DNA of 64,000 bases from Patescibacteria group bacterium (GTDB taxonomy: Bacteria; Patescibacteriota; Patescibacteriia; 2-12-FULL-60-25). The stretch's first letter is position 1. Every line of letters begins with the position of its first letter. A program made the position numbers and the translations under genes. Below the pieces are notes generated by a model. That model was not told where the DNA came from and searched no databases. It worked only from the letters and a program-made list of their open reading frames with translations. This document shows, piece by piece, positions 8,360 to 16,878 of the stretch. Location of the stretch: NCBI GenBank assembly GCA_018061025.1, contig JAGOUY010000001.1, positions 1 through 64,000 of the forward strand, in the 5' to 3' direction.

Positions 8360-9355
8360 ATGGCAAAACTAAAGTTCATTGATCTCTTCGCTGGCATTGG
8401 TGGTTTCCGTATCGCTTTTGAACGAGCTGGTGCAAAATGCGTTTTTACATCCGAATGGGACGAAGGATGTCAGAAAACCTATGAGGCGAACTTCGGCGTT
8501 CGTCCAGATGGCGACATAACCAAGATAAAAGCAGAAGACATTCCTGACCACGATATTTTGACCGGAGGGTTTCCCTGTCAGGCATTCAGCATCATCGGTG
8601 AGCGAGCCGGTTTTGCGGATACACGTGGCACGCTCTTCTTTGACGTTGAACGGATTATCGCGGCGAAGCGACCGCGTGCATTCTTTCTTGAAAACGTGAA
8701 GCAGCTCGTCTCGCACGACGACGGAAAAACGTTCAAGGTTATTCTGGAACACTTACAAAAATTGGGTTACTACGTTCATTTCAAGGTGTTGAACGGTTTG
8801 GATTTTGGCGTTCCGCACAAACGTGAACGCATAATGATTATAGGTTTTCTTGAAAACCACCCGTTCAGGTTTCCTGAAAGAGGAGCAGGCCCGTTTTTGA
8901 AACTCGAAGATATATTGGAACCGGACGAAAAAGTTGATAAGAAACATTTTCTCTCGGAGAAAATAAAAAAACAGTTGAAAGAAAAAGGAGTGAGGGCTTC
9001 ATATCGTCCCTCCGTTTGGCATCAGAACAAGTCAGGTAATGTCGGTATCCATCCGTATTCTTGCGCCCTTCGATCCAACGCTTCCTATAACTATCTCCTG
9101 GTGAACGGAGAACGGAGATTGACGCCGCGTGAGATGTTGCGATTGCAAGGGTTTCCTGACGATTTCAAAATAACCGTTTCAGATCACGAAGTCAGAAAGC
9201 AGTGCGGAAATAGCGTTGTAGTTCCAAAAATCTCCGCTGTCGCCAAAGCTATGGTTGAGGCGATGAAAGAAAAACCGGTACCGCCTGCTATGCAAGCGGC
9301 CTTATTCAACATGTCTACTGACACGATAAAACAAATAGCTTATGCCACGGAATAG
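8360..9355 (+). CDS. DNA (cytosine-5) methyltransferase
   Basis: A 331-residue type II modification enzyme that would methylate cytosine in the recognition site of the adjacent nuclease. C5 motifs are in order: FIDLFAGIGGF (motif I, AdoMet), TGGFPCQAFS (motif IV, catalytic Cys, near residue 74), FFLENVK (motif VI), then RERIMIIGF (motif VIII) and QCGNSVVV near the end (motif X). Length matches small M.HpaII/M.HhaI-type enzymes. The endonuclease reading frame starts 14 bases before this gene ends, a typical coupled arrangement. Confidence 0.95.
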   Translation: MAKLKFIDLFAGIGGFRIAFERAGAKCVFTSEWDEGCQKTYEANFGVRPDGDITKIKAEDIPDHDILTGGFPCQAFSIIGERAGFADTRGTLFFDVERIIAAKRPRAFFLENVKQLVSHDDGKTFKVILEHLQKLGYYVHFKVLNGLDFGVPHKRERIMIIGFLENHPFRFPERGAGPFLKLEDILEPDEKVDKKHFLSEKIKKQLKEKGVRASYRPSVWHQNKSGNVGIHPYSCALRSNASYNYLLVNGERRLTPREMLRLQGFPDDFKITVSDHEVRKQCGNSVVVPKISAVAKAMVEAMKEKPVPPAMQAALFNMSTDTIKQIAYATE

Positions 9356-10418
9356 CAGGGAGACATTCGATGCAAAAAAGGCGGTGGACAGCATCATAAA
9401 AAAATCCCGCGTCCATTTCTATAAGCCGATCCAAATAGCGGAGATACTCCATCGAAACCGCACGCAGCGAGGAATGGACCTTCGAGACTTGGAAACGTAT
9501 CGGAATATCTCAAAAAGATGGCGTGATGAGGTCACGATGCGCCTCGTTGGAAGACGCAGTACCTCAAGCCAGAAATATCAGGACAACGTATTTGAAGAGA
9601 ACGCGATGCCTCCGCGTCTTTTGGTGGCCCTCGGCGTGATAAACAATTTCGGGGGAGGTTTTGTCGAGGCGTATATCTACAAGACTTTGCTCGCAAGGTT
9701 TTCCATCGTTCATGACGTTGAAAAATACGTCAAAAATGCTACTCCGGATTCCTTTGATTTGAAAGAGTTTGAAGCCATGTTCATTCAGAACCCCGGCCTG
9801 AAACGCAGCGTCGATAAGATGTATGAGATTTCCGTATACGCTCTTTTTTCGACGCTGGTTAGGGCATTGAAAGCGCAGGTTACCATTGAAGTTTTGAATC
9901 GTGACAAGGAGATTTTACATGACTTTGAGAGGTTTATTCGTGCGGTGCTTGGCATCACTCCGGAAGTGCCGAAACTCGTGCTACCCGCTGCGCTGTTTCG
10001 CGTTGGTGTCACTAACGCAGCCGACCGTGGACTGGACATGCTTGCCAACTTCGGTGCAGCCATCCAAGTGAAACATCTAACGCTTACAACGGAGACGCTC
10101 GAAGACATCGCTGACAACATCATGGCGGATCGCATCGTGGTCGTCTGCCGTGATGCGGAAAAAGACTCAATCGAAGCGTTGCTTGCTCAAGTAGGTTGGC
10201 ACGAGCGAATACAGGGCATCGTCACGTTGCAGGACCTTTCCGACTGGTACGTAGCCTGTCTTAGCAAGAAATATCGCTCCACGTTGGGCAAAACATTGCT
10301 TTCCGATTTGGTGCGCGAGTTCAATGCGGAGTTTCCTTCCGGAGAAGAAATCGGCCCTTTCATGGAAGAGCGCGGGTATCAGGCGAACAAGATGCCTGAT
10401 GACTGGGAGATTGTCTAA
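9342..10418 (+). CDS. Restriction endonuclease, HaeII-like
   Basis: A 358-residue protein directly overlapping the methyltransferase. Its N-terminus, with KKSRVHFYKPIQIAEIL, resembles what I recall of the HaeII restriction enzyme family (recognition RGCGCY), and the C5 methyltransferase partner fits that. The C-terminal half has a conserved QVKHLTLT segment near residue 245, a possible part of the catalytic core. Specificity is inferred from the family and not seen. It would cut unmodified incoming DNA. The gene ends at the right-hand side of the integrated element. Confidence 0.7.
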   Translation: MPRNSRETFDAKKAVDSIIKKSRVHFYKPIQIAEILHRNRTQRGMDLRDLETYRNISKRWRDEVTMRLVGRRSTSSQKYQDNVFEENAMPPRLLVALGVINNFGGGFVEAYIYKTLLARFSIVHDVEKYVKNATPDSFDLKEFEAMFIQNPGLKRSVDKMYEISVYALFSTLVRALKAQVTIEVLNRDKEILHDFERFIRAVLGITPEVPKLVLPAALFRVGVTNAADRGLDMLANFGAAIQVKHLTLTTETLEDIADNIMADRIVVVCRDAEKDSIEALLAQVGWHERIQGIVTLQDLSDWYVACLSKKYRSTLGKTLLSDLVREFNAEFPSGEEIGPFMEERGYQANKMPDDWEIV

Positions 10419-10522
10419 GTAAAAGCGGCCATTTGCAACGGCGGCATCTCGATGATGTTCGTCCTGATGTCTTCCACGAGCCCCTGCCACGGAAATATCC
10501 GCTTGAATGACCGGGTATTTTT
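10415..10522 (-). pseudogene. Truncated gene end at the element's right side
   Basis: A minus-strand reading frame without a start codon reads like a protein C-terminus: FKRIFPWQGLVEDI followed by RTNIIEMPPLQMAAF and a TAG stop. The stop overlaps the endonuclease stop on the other strand. Upstream, the frame runs into the leader of the next plus-strand gene. It could be the tail of a gene cut by insertion of the element or by a deletion. The family is not recognised. Confidence 0.35.
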
Positions 10523-10575
10523 GTTGGGGAGAGGAAGGAATAGAATAATCTCTCTTAATAAGATAATCTTCCCCT

Positions 10576-11148
10576 ATGAAAGTCATCGAATTTGTTGGCA
10601 TGGCACGAGCCGGGAAAACCACTCAGGTCAACCTTTTGAAATCATATCTAGAATCAAAAGGCTTTGCAGTGACAGTACTGACCGACAGAGAGCGGGCACT
10701 CTCACTCCATACGCCACCCAGCGAAGGCCTAGCCTACACGCTCGCGTTCTTTGTAGCTGCGATTGAAACATACTATGAGTCATTACCTAAAGCTGATTAT
10801 CTACTCATTGATCGAGGCTTTTACGATGCCACGGTCTGGGCAGATGTCCATTTTAAGCTAGGTGATATATCGCAAGAAGAATGCATTGCTCTTCAGACGA
10901 CGTTTAAACCGTTAACAAAGCTCGTTTATAAAACGTTTTATTTTAAGGTTCCGATTAATGTCGCTTTGGCTCGTCATGAGAAAACTGAACATCAACCCGT
11001 GGACGACGTTGCAATGAATAACACGTGGCTCAAGGCATTAGAAGATTCTTACGAAGAAAATCTCCCGACATTTATAAACAGTACCACCATTGATGGGATG
11101 CAAGACTCTGATACCGTTGCCCAAAAGATTATTCAGGAGATTGAATAA
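10576..11148 (+). CDS. Thymidylate-kinase-like P-loop kinase
   Basis: A 190-residue nucleotide kinase fold. The P-loop GMARAGKTT is near residues 6-14, and LLIDRGFYDA near residue 75 matches the DR-containing second motif of dTMP kinases. A lid-like region with RHEKTEH lies near residue 138. The substrate may be dTMP or another small phosphate acceptor; canonical Tmk has a stricter P-loop and DR motif, so I keep the name broad. A GATAAT hexamer ends only about ten bases before the ATG, which suggests a very short leader. The methyltransferase gene follows after 31 bases. Confidence 0.75.
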   Translation: MKVIEFVGMARAGKTTQVNLLKSYLESKGFAVTVLTDRERALSLHTPPSEGLAYTLAFFVAAIETYYESLPKADYLLIDRGFYDATVWADVHFKLGDISQEECIALQTTFKPLTKLVYKTFYFKVPINVALARHEKTEHQPVDDVAMNNTWLKALEDSYEENLPTFINSTTIDGMQDSDTVAQKIIQEIE

Positions 11149-11179
11149 AAAATACTTTTTATTCTTGACACATCACCCT

Positions 11180-11818
11180 ATGAAAAAATATATCAAAAAC
11201 ACCATCGACGTTTACGATAAACTCGGCGCTGCCTATTTATCCAGCGTCGGAAATGCCACTCCTGATGAAATTCATGCGTTTATTCATGGACTTCCAACGA
11301 GCGCAAAGGTTCTCGATGTGGGCTGCGCGGGCGGAAGGGATAGTAAAATATTTGCGGATCATGGCTTTTATGTCACAGGCATAGACCTCTGTGAACCATT
11401 CCTTCAAGAAGCACAGAACAACGTTCCCAGTGGCACGTTTATACAGCAAGATGTGTTGGAACTTGATTTTGAAGATGCTTATTTTGATGGCATCTGGGCT
11501 TGCGCAGTCCTTCTGCATCTAGAAAAGAAGGATCTTCCCCAAGTATTAAGCGACTTCTACCGCCTATTAAAACCAAATGGATCGGTGTTTATAGCTGTAA
11601 AGCAGGGCGAGGGTGAACGATCCGTTGTCGATAGCTTATCCGGTGGAAACAGTCGGTTTTTCTCGTTCTACCAACTAGCTGAAATTGAGGCGCTTGTGAG
11701 AGCAGCTGGATTCACTGTCAATTATTCTAAAATCAAAGATGACGATACGGGGAGGGGTGAAGTGAAATGGATTAGGATGATTGCAGAGAAGGGAGAAGAG
11801 CGATCAGACTCTCTCTAG
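11180..11818 (+). CDS. Class I SAM-dependent methyltransferase
   Basis: A 212-residue methyltransferase with motif I VLDVGCAGGRDS near residue 45, motif II GIDLCEPFL, and the motif IV region GIWACAVLLHL. Substrate is unknown; the type 11 fold is used for small molecules, quinones and tRNA wobble bases alike. I start at the ATG at 11180 since the earlier ATG extends into the kinase gene with no support. Probably co-transcribed with the kinase. Confidence 0.85.
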   Translation: MKKYIKNTIDVYDKLGAAYLSSVGNATPDEIHAFIHGLPTSAKVLDVGCAGGRDSKIFADHGFYVTGIDLCEPFLQEAQNNVPSGTFIQQDVLELDFEDAYFDGIWACAVLLHLEKKDLPQVLSDFYRLLKPNGSVFIAVKQGEGERSVVDSLSGGNSRFFSFYQLAEIEALVRAAGFTVNYSKIKDDDTGRGEVKWIRMIAEKGEERSDSL

Positions 11819-11865
11819 TGAGTGACCGTAACAACGCTTGAAATTGATTTGCACAACCCTTTGGC

Positions 11866-12570
11866 TTATTGCAAACTCGCGTAATGGAAGGCCATGTAGA
11901 CGCGCACACGATCTTTTGCGATCGGGTCAAAATAAAATCCGCCACCGTATCGGTTCCAATCAGGACTAAAAATTGTGCGGTAATGATCACCTTCCGGCCC
12001 TTCATCAACCATGGATACAAGCACTTGATCCAGACCCTTTTCCAAACTTTTTATCGAAGTATCTGCATAAGCACGACCAATATTTTCGGTAAACGTGTTC
12101 CCATACCCTCCGCCAGGTTGGCGAGACTTGAATGGAAGATTATACGCTTTGATCCATTCACTCACCTTCTCTCCATTTGGGCGATCATGACTCAAAACTC
12201 GTGTCGTCCCCATATGAACTGCCCACACCATTGCCGTGCGAGCTAATCGAGCATCAAAGGCGATTGGCTCAAGCTGCTTTTGTTGACGTAGTTCATTAAT
12301 TCTGGAAAGCCAATACACATTCATTGCCTCTTCGTTACTGTTAGAGATACCTTCTGTCATCTCTTGCTTCGTCGAAGTGGGTGCAGGGAGGAGCGACTCA
12401 ATTGCAACGGACTTCGGAGTGTCTAATATTCTATTATTATCGTTTAGAGAGACTGCCTCTGCCGCTGGCTTATTAATACGGCGTACGTACACAAACCATC
12501 CTAAGACTATGACCCCGATCAAACTAGTAACGGATATCGCCCCTAAAGCCATCTTATTATTCATTATCAT
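11866..12570 (-). CDS. Membrane-anchored CAP (SCP/PR1) domain protein
   Basis: A 234-residue extracellular protein. An N-terminal membrane segment (VTSLIGVIVLGWFVYV, residues ~14-29) is followed by a low-complexity linker and a CAP domain from about residue 80. CAP features are INELRQQKQLEPI, a core VWAVHM, the SHDRPNGE His motif, TENIGRAY, and the final GGGFYFDP and VYMAFHYA strands. CAP proteins are secreted and of varied function. An ATG two codons later is equally possible. It is convergent with the methyltransferase gene. Confidence 0.88.
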   Translation of the reverse strand: MIMNNKMALGAISVTSLIGVIVLGWFVYVRRINKPAAEAVSLNDNNRILDTPKSVAIESLLPAPTSTKQEMTEGISNSNEEAMNVYWLSRINELRQQKQLEPIAFDARLARTAMVWAVHMGTTRVLSHDRPNGEKVSEWIKAYNLPFKSRQPGGGYGNTFTENIGRAYADTSIKSLEKGLDQVLVSMVDEGPEGDHYRTIFSPDWNRYGGGFYFDPIAKDRVRVYMAFHYASLQ

Positions 12571-12642
12571 ACTATAGCTCTCTCAGCCTTTTAACGGTAC
12601 TCCACGCAGAATGATACTATGCATTCATCACGAGCCTCTGCC

Positions 12643-12679
12643 AATAAAAATACCCGCTCTATGGGCGGATATTTTTATT
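12643..12679. terminator. Terminator between CAP and DUF3592 genes
   Basis: A 15-bp stem with one mismatch (AATAAAAATACCCGC and its complement) around a short loop, A-rich on one side and T-rich on the other. It lies just downstream of the CAP gene promoter region and past no plus-strand gene, so it more likely ends a short or read-through transcript. Confidence 0.6.
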
Positions 12680-12698
12680 TAGCGTACATATTTTTCCC

Positions 12699-13316
12699 TT
12701 AGAACTCACCCCTCTTTGCCAGCTCTCGCTCTCGCTTAGTAGCTGGTGGGATAGCGTAGAACGGGATGCGCTTCATTAAATACTTTCTTAATCTATAAAG
12801 ACCAAAGATAATTCCCGCTCCGATAAGGCAGGACAAAATAAAGTGCTGAACATAAACCGGGAATTGAAAACGGCTTTGGCTTGGATCTTTTTCTAACACC
12901 CATATCTTTGTTACCTCTCCAATACCCGTAGGAGTCTTTTCATGTGGAACCCAATATTCCAAAAGCTGGCTTTGTCCATCATATTCTTGATTAAGATATT
13001 GATACTTGTAGGAATAGTTATAGACTAGATCAGGAGGCGTTGTGTAATAGCGATTCTGCCCCCATCTCCTTGCCGATGTTACATAATTTCCACGGTATCG
13101 CGTTATCTCTGCTCTATGTGTTAAAATCTTATTTTCTATAACCGCGGGAACGCGAACCCATCCGTCCCCATGGTAAGCATACGTGTCCATCATGCGTGCT
13201 AATGGATTCAGAAAAAATAAGACCGCCGTTATTGCGCTTGCAAAAAAGAATCCTCCGTGAAAAAGGACTCGTTTTAATATTGATCTTTTATTTGGAGCAG
13301 AAATTTGATCATTCAT
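12699..13316 (-). CDS. DUF3592-like two-pass membrane protein
   Basis: A 205-residue protein with membrane segments near residues 18-38 (FFFASAITAVLFFLNPL) and 158-178 (FILSCLIGAGIIFGLY) around an extracytoplasmic domain. The domain has a YSYKYQYLNQEYDG strand pair and ends in an KIWVLEKDPS segment, as in DUF3592 proteins. Function unknown. A second protein of the same broad type lies 230 bases upstream on the same strand, separated by an aldo/keto reductase remnant. Confidence 0.65.
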   Translation of the reverse strand: MNDQISAPNKRSILKRVLFHGGFFFASAITAVLFFLNPLARMMDTYAYHGDGWVRVPAVIENKILTHRAEITRYRGNYVTSARRWGQNRYYTTPPDLVYNYSYKYQYLNQEYDGQSQLLEYWVPHEKTPTGIGEVTKIWVLEKDPSQSRFQFPVYVQHFILSCLIGAGIIFGLYRLRKYLMKRIPFYAIPPATKRERELAKRGEF

Positions 13317-13333
13317 ATTTTGAGTATTTTAAC

Positions 13334-13546
13334 CTATTTAATTAAATTCTCAAAATGAAATATTACCCCAAAGTAATGGCGAGATTCTCGTTGAGGTGAT
13401 CGATACTTCTTGTTTTTGAAAAGCGTCAAAACTCCTGGTTGAGAAACTAGCCAACTAATTGCTATCTGAGCAGGTGTTTTTTGATATTTTTCGCACAGTT
13501 CTTTCATGATGGGCGGTGGATCTTGAAGTAGATTCCCTTTTCCAAC
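13334..13546 (-). pseudogene. Aldo/keto reductase C-terminal remnant
   Basis: In the minus strand directly after the stop of the DUF3592 gene at 13547, and in the same frame, the sequence reads GKGNLLQDPPPIMKELCEK, then YQKTPAQIAISWLVSQPGV, then LTLFKN. This is the conserved segment near the C-terminus of aldo/keto reductases (G.L, KY.KTPAQ.A..WL, P.). The first two thirds, with the catalytic Tyr, is absent. The frame ends at TAG 13334 after unrelated residues. It is a decayed gene, not a functional one. Confidence 0.75.
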
Positions 13547-14077
13547 TCATTGCAAATGATGCGCTGTCGACTCAACTAGTGCCCCGAACCAGAGGATAAA
13601 AAAGATGAGAAGAAAAAATCCTAATGCTAGGGATCCAAACCACAACTCAAGGAATCCTCCAATCATTGCTTCATTTGGATTATCTGCATTGTAGTACACA
13701 GATACCATATCGCCGATATTAAATGCGGGTGGATTGGACTTAACCCGGGTAAATACCTGGTGCGTTGTTCCACTCGGGGATGTGAAGACGGCTTGATGTG
13801 TAAACGTACCGGTGCGATTTATTTCCATAGTATTCGTCTTAGACACCGAAGGGGGAACGTATTCTGCACTCTGAATTATTCCCTGTGTTTTTTCATAAAA
13901 CAAGATCGCCCGGATAGGTTTTCGCACCTCCCAACAAAATAACAGAAAAAAAATGATGAAGACTGTAAACAATGGCCAGGAAAAGCTTCCGCGAAAAAAC
14001 ATACGGTGCTTCGTTACGAATGAGGAGATTAAATTAAAAGGGTTACCTGGATCATCCTCGAGTAACCAAACATCCAT
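13547..14077 (-). CDS. DUF3592-like membrane protein
   Basis: A 176-residue protein with membrane segments at about residues 32-50 (WPLFTVFIIFFLLFCWEV) and 148-168 (GSLALGFFLLIFFILWFG). Between them is an extracytoplasmic domain with GTFTHQAVFTSPSGT and VSVYYNADNPNEAMIGG, characteristic of DUF3592. The frame stays open upstream to 14203 with protein-like sequence (LLIEEKDKLSD, FALPSPGTYYW) but has no ATG, GTG or TTG there. The gene may therefore have lost its true N-terminus. Its stop codon abuts the aldo/keto reductase remnant in the same frame. Confidence 0.6.
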   Translation of the reverse strand: MDVWLLEDDPGNPFNLISSFVTKHRMFFRGSFSWPLFTVFIIFFLLFCWEVRKPIRAILFYEKTQGIIQSAEYVPPSVSKTNTMEINRTGTFTHQAVFTSPSGTTHQVFTRVKSNPPAFNIGDMVSVYYNADNPNEAMIGGFLELWFGSLALGFFLLIFFILWFGALVESTAHHLQ

Positions 14078-14226
14078 CCCATTGCACCAATAATACGTTC
14101 CTGGGGACGGAAGAGCAAATCCCTTTGTCAGTATCTCCGGCCTAAAGAAGTCACTTGATTGGTCGCTAAGCTTGTCTTTTTCTTCGATAAGGAGTACCTT
14201 TATTCACCTAATATTCTCAACGATAT

Positions 14227-15513
14227 ATGTCGATTATTGCGTGGCTTGGTGCGGCTATTTTTATTTTCGGCTATTTGCTTATCGCCCTTGAGCAGAAGTT
14301 TAGCACTCATAAGTCTGCCATCGCCCTCATGATGGCAGGTGGCCTATGGACCCTAGCTGCGTTCCAAGACCGTAATACTCTCGCTTTTAAGCAAATTACC
14401 AACGAAACGGCGATTAATGTCTTTAGCATCATCGCCTTTTCCTTGGCCTCGATGGCGTTAATTGAGATCCTTGCCCATTATCGTTTTTTTGATTTTGTCC
14501 GGACCAAACTCCTCAAACTTCATATTCGGGATGGAGGGCAGTTCATCCTCATCATGTCCCTGTGTTTTATCCTTTCCGGGGTGCTCGATAATATCAGTTT
14601 GACGATTTGCTTCATCCAGATTGCCCGAAACTTTTTTAAAGGAAAGAATCTGCTCCTCGTCGGTGCCGCTATTGTGATTGGAGCGAATGCGGGTGGTGCT
14701 TGGTCCCCCATTGGCGACGTGACTTCATTGCTCCTATGGTTAGGGGGCAAGATTACCGCTCTGCAAATGATCGGTTCCGCCTTTTTGCCTACCTTAGCCC
14801 TAACGGTTGTTACCGGCTTCTTTCTCTATCGCCAGCTTGATGCGACGAGTTTTGTTAAAAACGAAGATGAGAACGAGAGGGTGCAGTTGTGCCTCAGCGA
14901 AAAAATTGTCATCGGCTCGGCGCTGGGGGCGTTCGTACTACCTCTGCTCGCGAACATCATTGACGTGCAGCCTTATACAGCGCGCCTCTTTGGGCTCGGT
15001 GTAACTTGGGCTCTGATTGAGATCATGCGCACCAAGAGCCGTCAGCCACATGAATCGCACTTATCCGCCAATATTGAAAAGATTGTTCAGAAGGTCGACA
15101 TGTCTTCGATCATGTTCATTACGGGCATCTTATTAAGTGTGGGCGCGTTAACGTCCTTGGGCATCTTGAACTATTTATCGCGCATTGCGGTTGGCGCAGC
15201 CCCGTCTGACTTCTGGCTTATCACCCTCAGCTCTCTTCTTGGTCTGTTGTCGGGGATCATGGACAACTCCGCCTTAGTTGCCATCGCTATGCAAGTTTTC
15301 CCCATTCACGATCCACGTATTTGGGCACTTATTGGGATTACCACGGGCACAGGTGGCTCGCTCATGATCTTTGCAAGCGCGGCAGGCATCGTTGCTATGG
15401 GAAGCCTCAAAGACCTTACCTTCCAAGCCTATCTTAAACTGGCGACCTTACCCGCGTTAGCCGGCTTAGCAACCGCCGTAGGCGTCTGGCTCTTACAGTA
15501 CAGGTTTCTCTAG
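14227..15513 (+). CDS. NhaD-type Na+/H+ antiporter
   Basis: A 428-residue integral membrane protein with about 11-12 hydrophobic segments. It belongs to the ion transporter superfamily that includes NhaD and ArsB. The NhaD-like signatures are SGVLDNISLTI near residue 118, GANAGGAWSPIGDVTS near residue 155, and the symmetric SGIMDNSALVAIA near residue 345 followed by GTGGSLM. The paired D-N segments and the GGAWSPIGD loop bind the ion in this family. It would exchange sodium for protons across the cytoplasmic membrane. Monocistronic by spacing, starting just after an AT-rich leader. Confidence 0.9.
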   Translation: MSIIAWLGAAIFIFGYLLIALEQKFSTHKSAIALMMAGGLWTLAAFQDRNTLAFKQITNETAINVFSIIAFSLASMALIEILAHYRFFDFVRTKLLKLHIRDGGQFILIMSLCFILSGVLDNISLTICFIQIARNFFKGKNLLLVGAAIVIGANAGGAWSPIGDVTSLLLWLGGKITALQMIGSAFLPTLALTVVTGFFLYRQLDATSFVKNEDENERVQLCLSEKIVIGSALGAFVLPLLANIIDVQPYTARLFGLGVTWALIEIMRTKSRQPHESHLSANIEKIVQKVDMSSIMFITGILLSVGALTSLGILNYLSRIAVGAAPSDFWLITLSSLLGLLSGIMDNSALVAIAMQVFPIHDPRIWALIGITTGTGGSLMIFASAAGIVAMGSLKDLTFQAYLKLATLPALAGLATAVGVWLLQYRFL

Positions 15514-15602
15514 CTCTATAAAATCATTATAAAATCCATTCATTCTTGAAGAGGATGAACGCGACCGATCTGAGTGCATCATAGGGCTTAATATGACCCG
15601 CT

Positions 15603-15962
15603 TCAGTACGCGTATTCGATCGTGAGGTGATAGCTACGAGCTTCAGGATAACCCGCGAAGAGTTGTTCGAGACAATGTTCCGCCGCTTTTTGGAGTTCCT
15701 GAGAAGGCTGCCGAGGATCTTCCTGTAACGGAATACCAAACGTGATGATCAGACTGTTCGGAAAGGTACCTGGATCAAGACTGGACAATATCAATTGAGG
15801 ATGTTTGACCCCATTCAGAACAAGAGTACGTTGATTATTCGTTAAATACTCATTTAGAAAGGTATTGATTTGTTCGGGAGTAGGAGGAGCTAGCATGTAG
15901 CGACAATAGACTCTCCGCAAACGTGTCGCAATGGTCGGATGACAAAAGACAACCCTCTTCAC
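15603..15962 (-). CDS. Hypothetical protein
   Basis: A 119-residue protein I do not recognise, from a GTG at 15962. A shorter version starts at the ATG at 15896 (MLAPPTPEQINTFLNEYL). It contains a charged helix, a RTLVLNGVKHPQLILSSL segment and a C-terminal EARSYHLTIEYAY strand. There is no signal peptide. It is divergent from the YdeI-like gene with 28 bases between, so the two share a promoter region. Confidence 0.5.
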   Translation of the reverse strand: MKRVVFCHPTIATRLRRVYCRYMLAPPTPEQINTFLNEYLTNNQRTLVLNGVKHPQLILSSLDPGTFPNSLIITFGIPLQEDPRQPSQELQKAAEHCLEQLFAGYPEARSYHLTIEYAY

Positions 15963-15990
15963 AAATGGATATTTTTGCTATTCTCCATTT

Positions 15991-16248
15991 ATGAAGAAGT
16001 CTTTACCTGAATCCCTCCCGCATAAAGCTCCGAAGGATCTAAGAGGTGCTCTCACCTCGTCTCAGGCTATTGAAGCGGCCTGGAAAGATCTCACTCCCCT
16101 CGCTCGCAATGAGTGGATCTGTTGGGTTATTTCGGTAAAGAAGGAAGAGACACGTAAGGATCATATCCGACGAATTCGCGAAGATCTTTTGGCCGGAAAG
16201 CGGAGACCTTGTTGCTTCGCGGGGTGCATTCATCGTAAAAAATCTTAG
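15991..16248 (+). CDS. YdeI/OmdA-like C-terminal domain protein
   Basis: An 85-residue protein matching only the second half of YdeI-type proteins (the bacteriocin-protection OmdA domain). LTPLARNEWICWV, then SVKKEETRKDHIRRI and a basic end with AGKRRPCC. The full proteins run about 190 residues and have an N-terminal fold missing here. Several CPR genomes carry short stand-alone versions as I recall, so it may be intact. Function is not known. Confidence 0.65.
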   Translation: MKKSLPESLPHKAPKDLRGALTSSQAIEAAWKDLTPLARNEWICWVISVKKEETRKDHIRRIREDLLAGKRRPCCFAGCIHRKKS

Positions 16249-16308
16249 AGGAGCTCATGGATAGAGCAGATAGAAAAAAGAAGGGTCATATGCTAACGTT
16301 TCTTTGCT

Positions 16309-16848
16309 ATGCGAGAAATCGAAATAAAGGCGAAGGTTCACGATCCTAAAAAGATCCTGACTGCGTTAAAAAATAACGGGATTATTCTTGGGGAAGAGAA
16401 AAAGCAGCATGATGTTGTTTTTTGTAAACCGGGGCAAAAGGAATATGAGCCGAACTCACTGTGGTTGCGCATCCGTACAGAGAATGATACGAAAACAATT
16501 TTTACTTTAAAGATGGATACGGGTAGAAAGCTCGATAGCATCGAACATGAAACGGAGGTGGCTGATGCGAAAGAGCTTGAAGCGATGTTGCGTCTGATGG
16601 GTAACGAGGTTTTTAGCGATATTACGAAGGTCCGGCAGAAGGCTAAACATGGAAATATTGAAGTTTGCTTAGACCGCGTGGAAAATCTGGGGACGTATAT
16701 CGAGGCTGAGATGCTGGCGGAAGATGATGTTGATGCTCAAAGAATTGTGGATGAGCTTTGGGCTTTTTTTGAGATACTAGGGATTTCCAGGGATGACGAG
16801 GAAACGTTAGGGTATGACGTTATTTACAAGCAATTTCATAGCAACTAG
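16309..16848 (+). CDS. CYTH domain (CyaB-like) phosphatase/cyclase
   Basis: A 179-residue CYTH protein. The signature EIEIKAKV is at residues 3-10, followed by alternating charged strands: SLWLRIRTEND, FTLKMD, EVCLDRVENLGTYIEAE. The tunnel-lining Glu and Lys/Arg pairs characteristic of triphosphate-binding CYTH folds are present. Members are class IV adenylate cyclases, thiamine triphosphatases or inorganic triphosphatases; the exact reaction cannot be read from the sequence. The start follows a RNA leader with no clear Shine-Dalgarno. Followed by a small membrane protein and an MFS transporter on the same strand. Confidence 0.85.
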   Translation: MREIEIKAKVHDPKKILTALKNNGIILGEEKKQHDVVFCKPGQKEYEPNSLWLRIRTENDTKTIFTLKMDTGRKLDSIEHETEVADAKELEAMLRLMGNEVFSDITKVRQKAKHGNIEVCLDRVENLGTYIEAEMLAEDDVDAQRIVDELWAFFEILGISRDDEETLGYDVIYKQFHSN

Positions 16849-16878
16849 AGAAAATATATACCATCTATACCCAAATAT

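Noticed and set aside
1-10575. Exact att core from shared 8-mers (AAAGCGGC, TCTTCCCC)
   Set aside because: Eight-base matches between the two ends are expected by chance, and they do not lie at consistent places.
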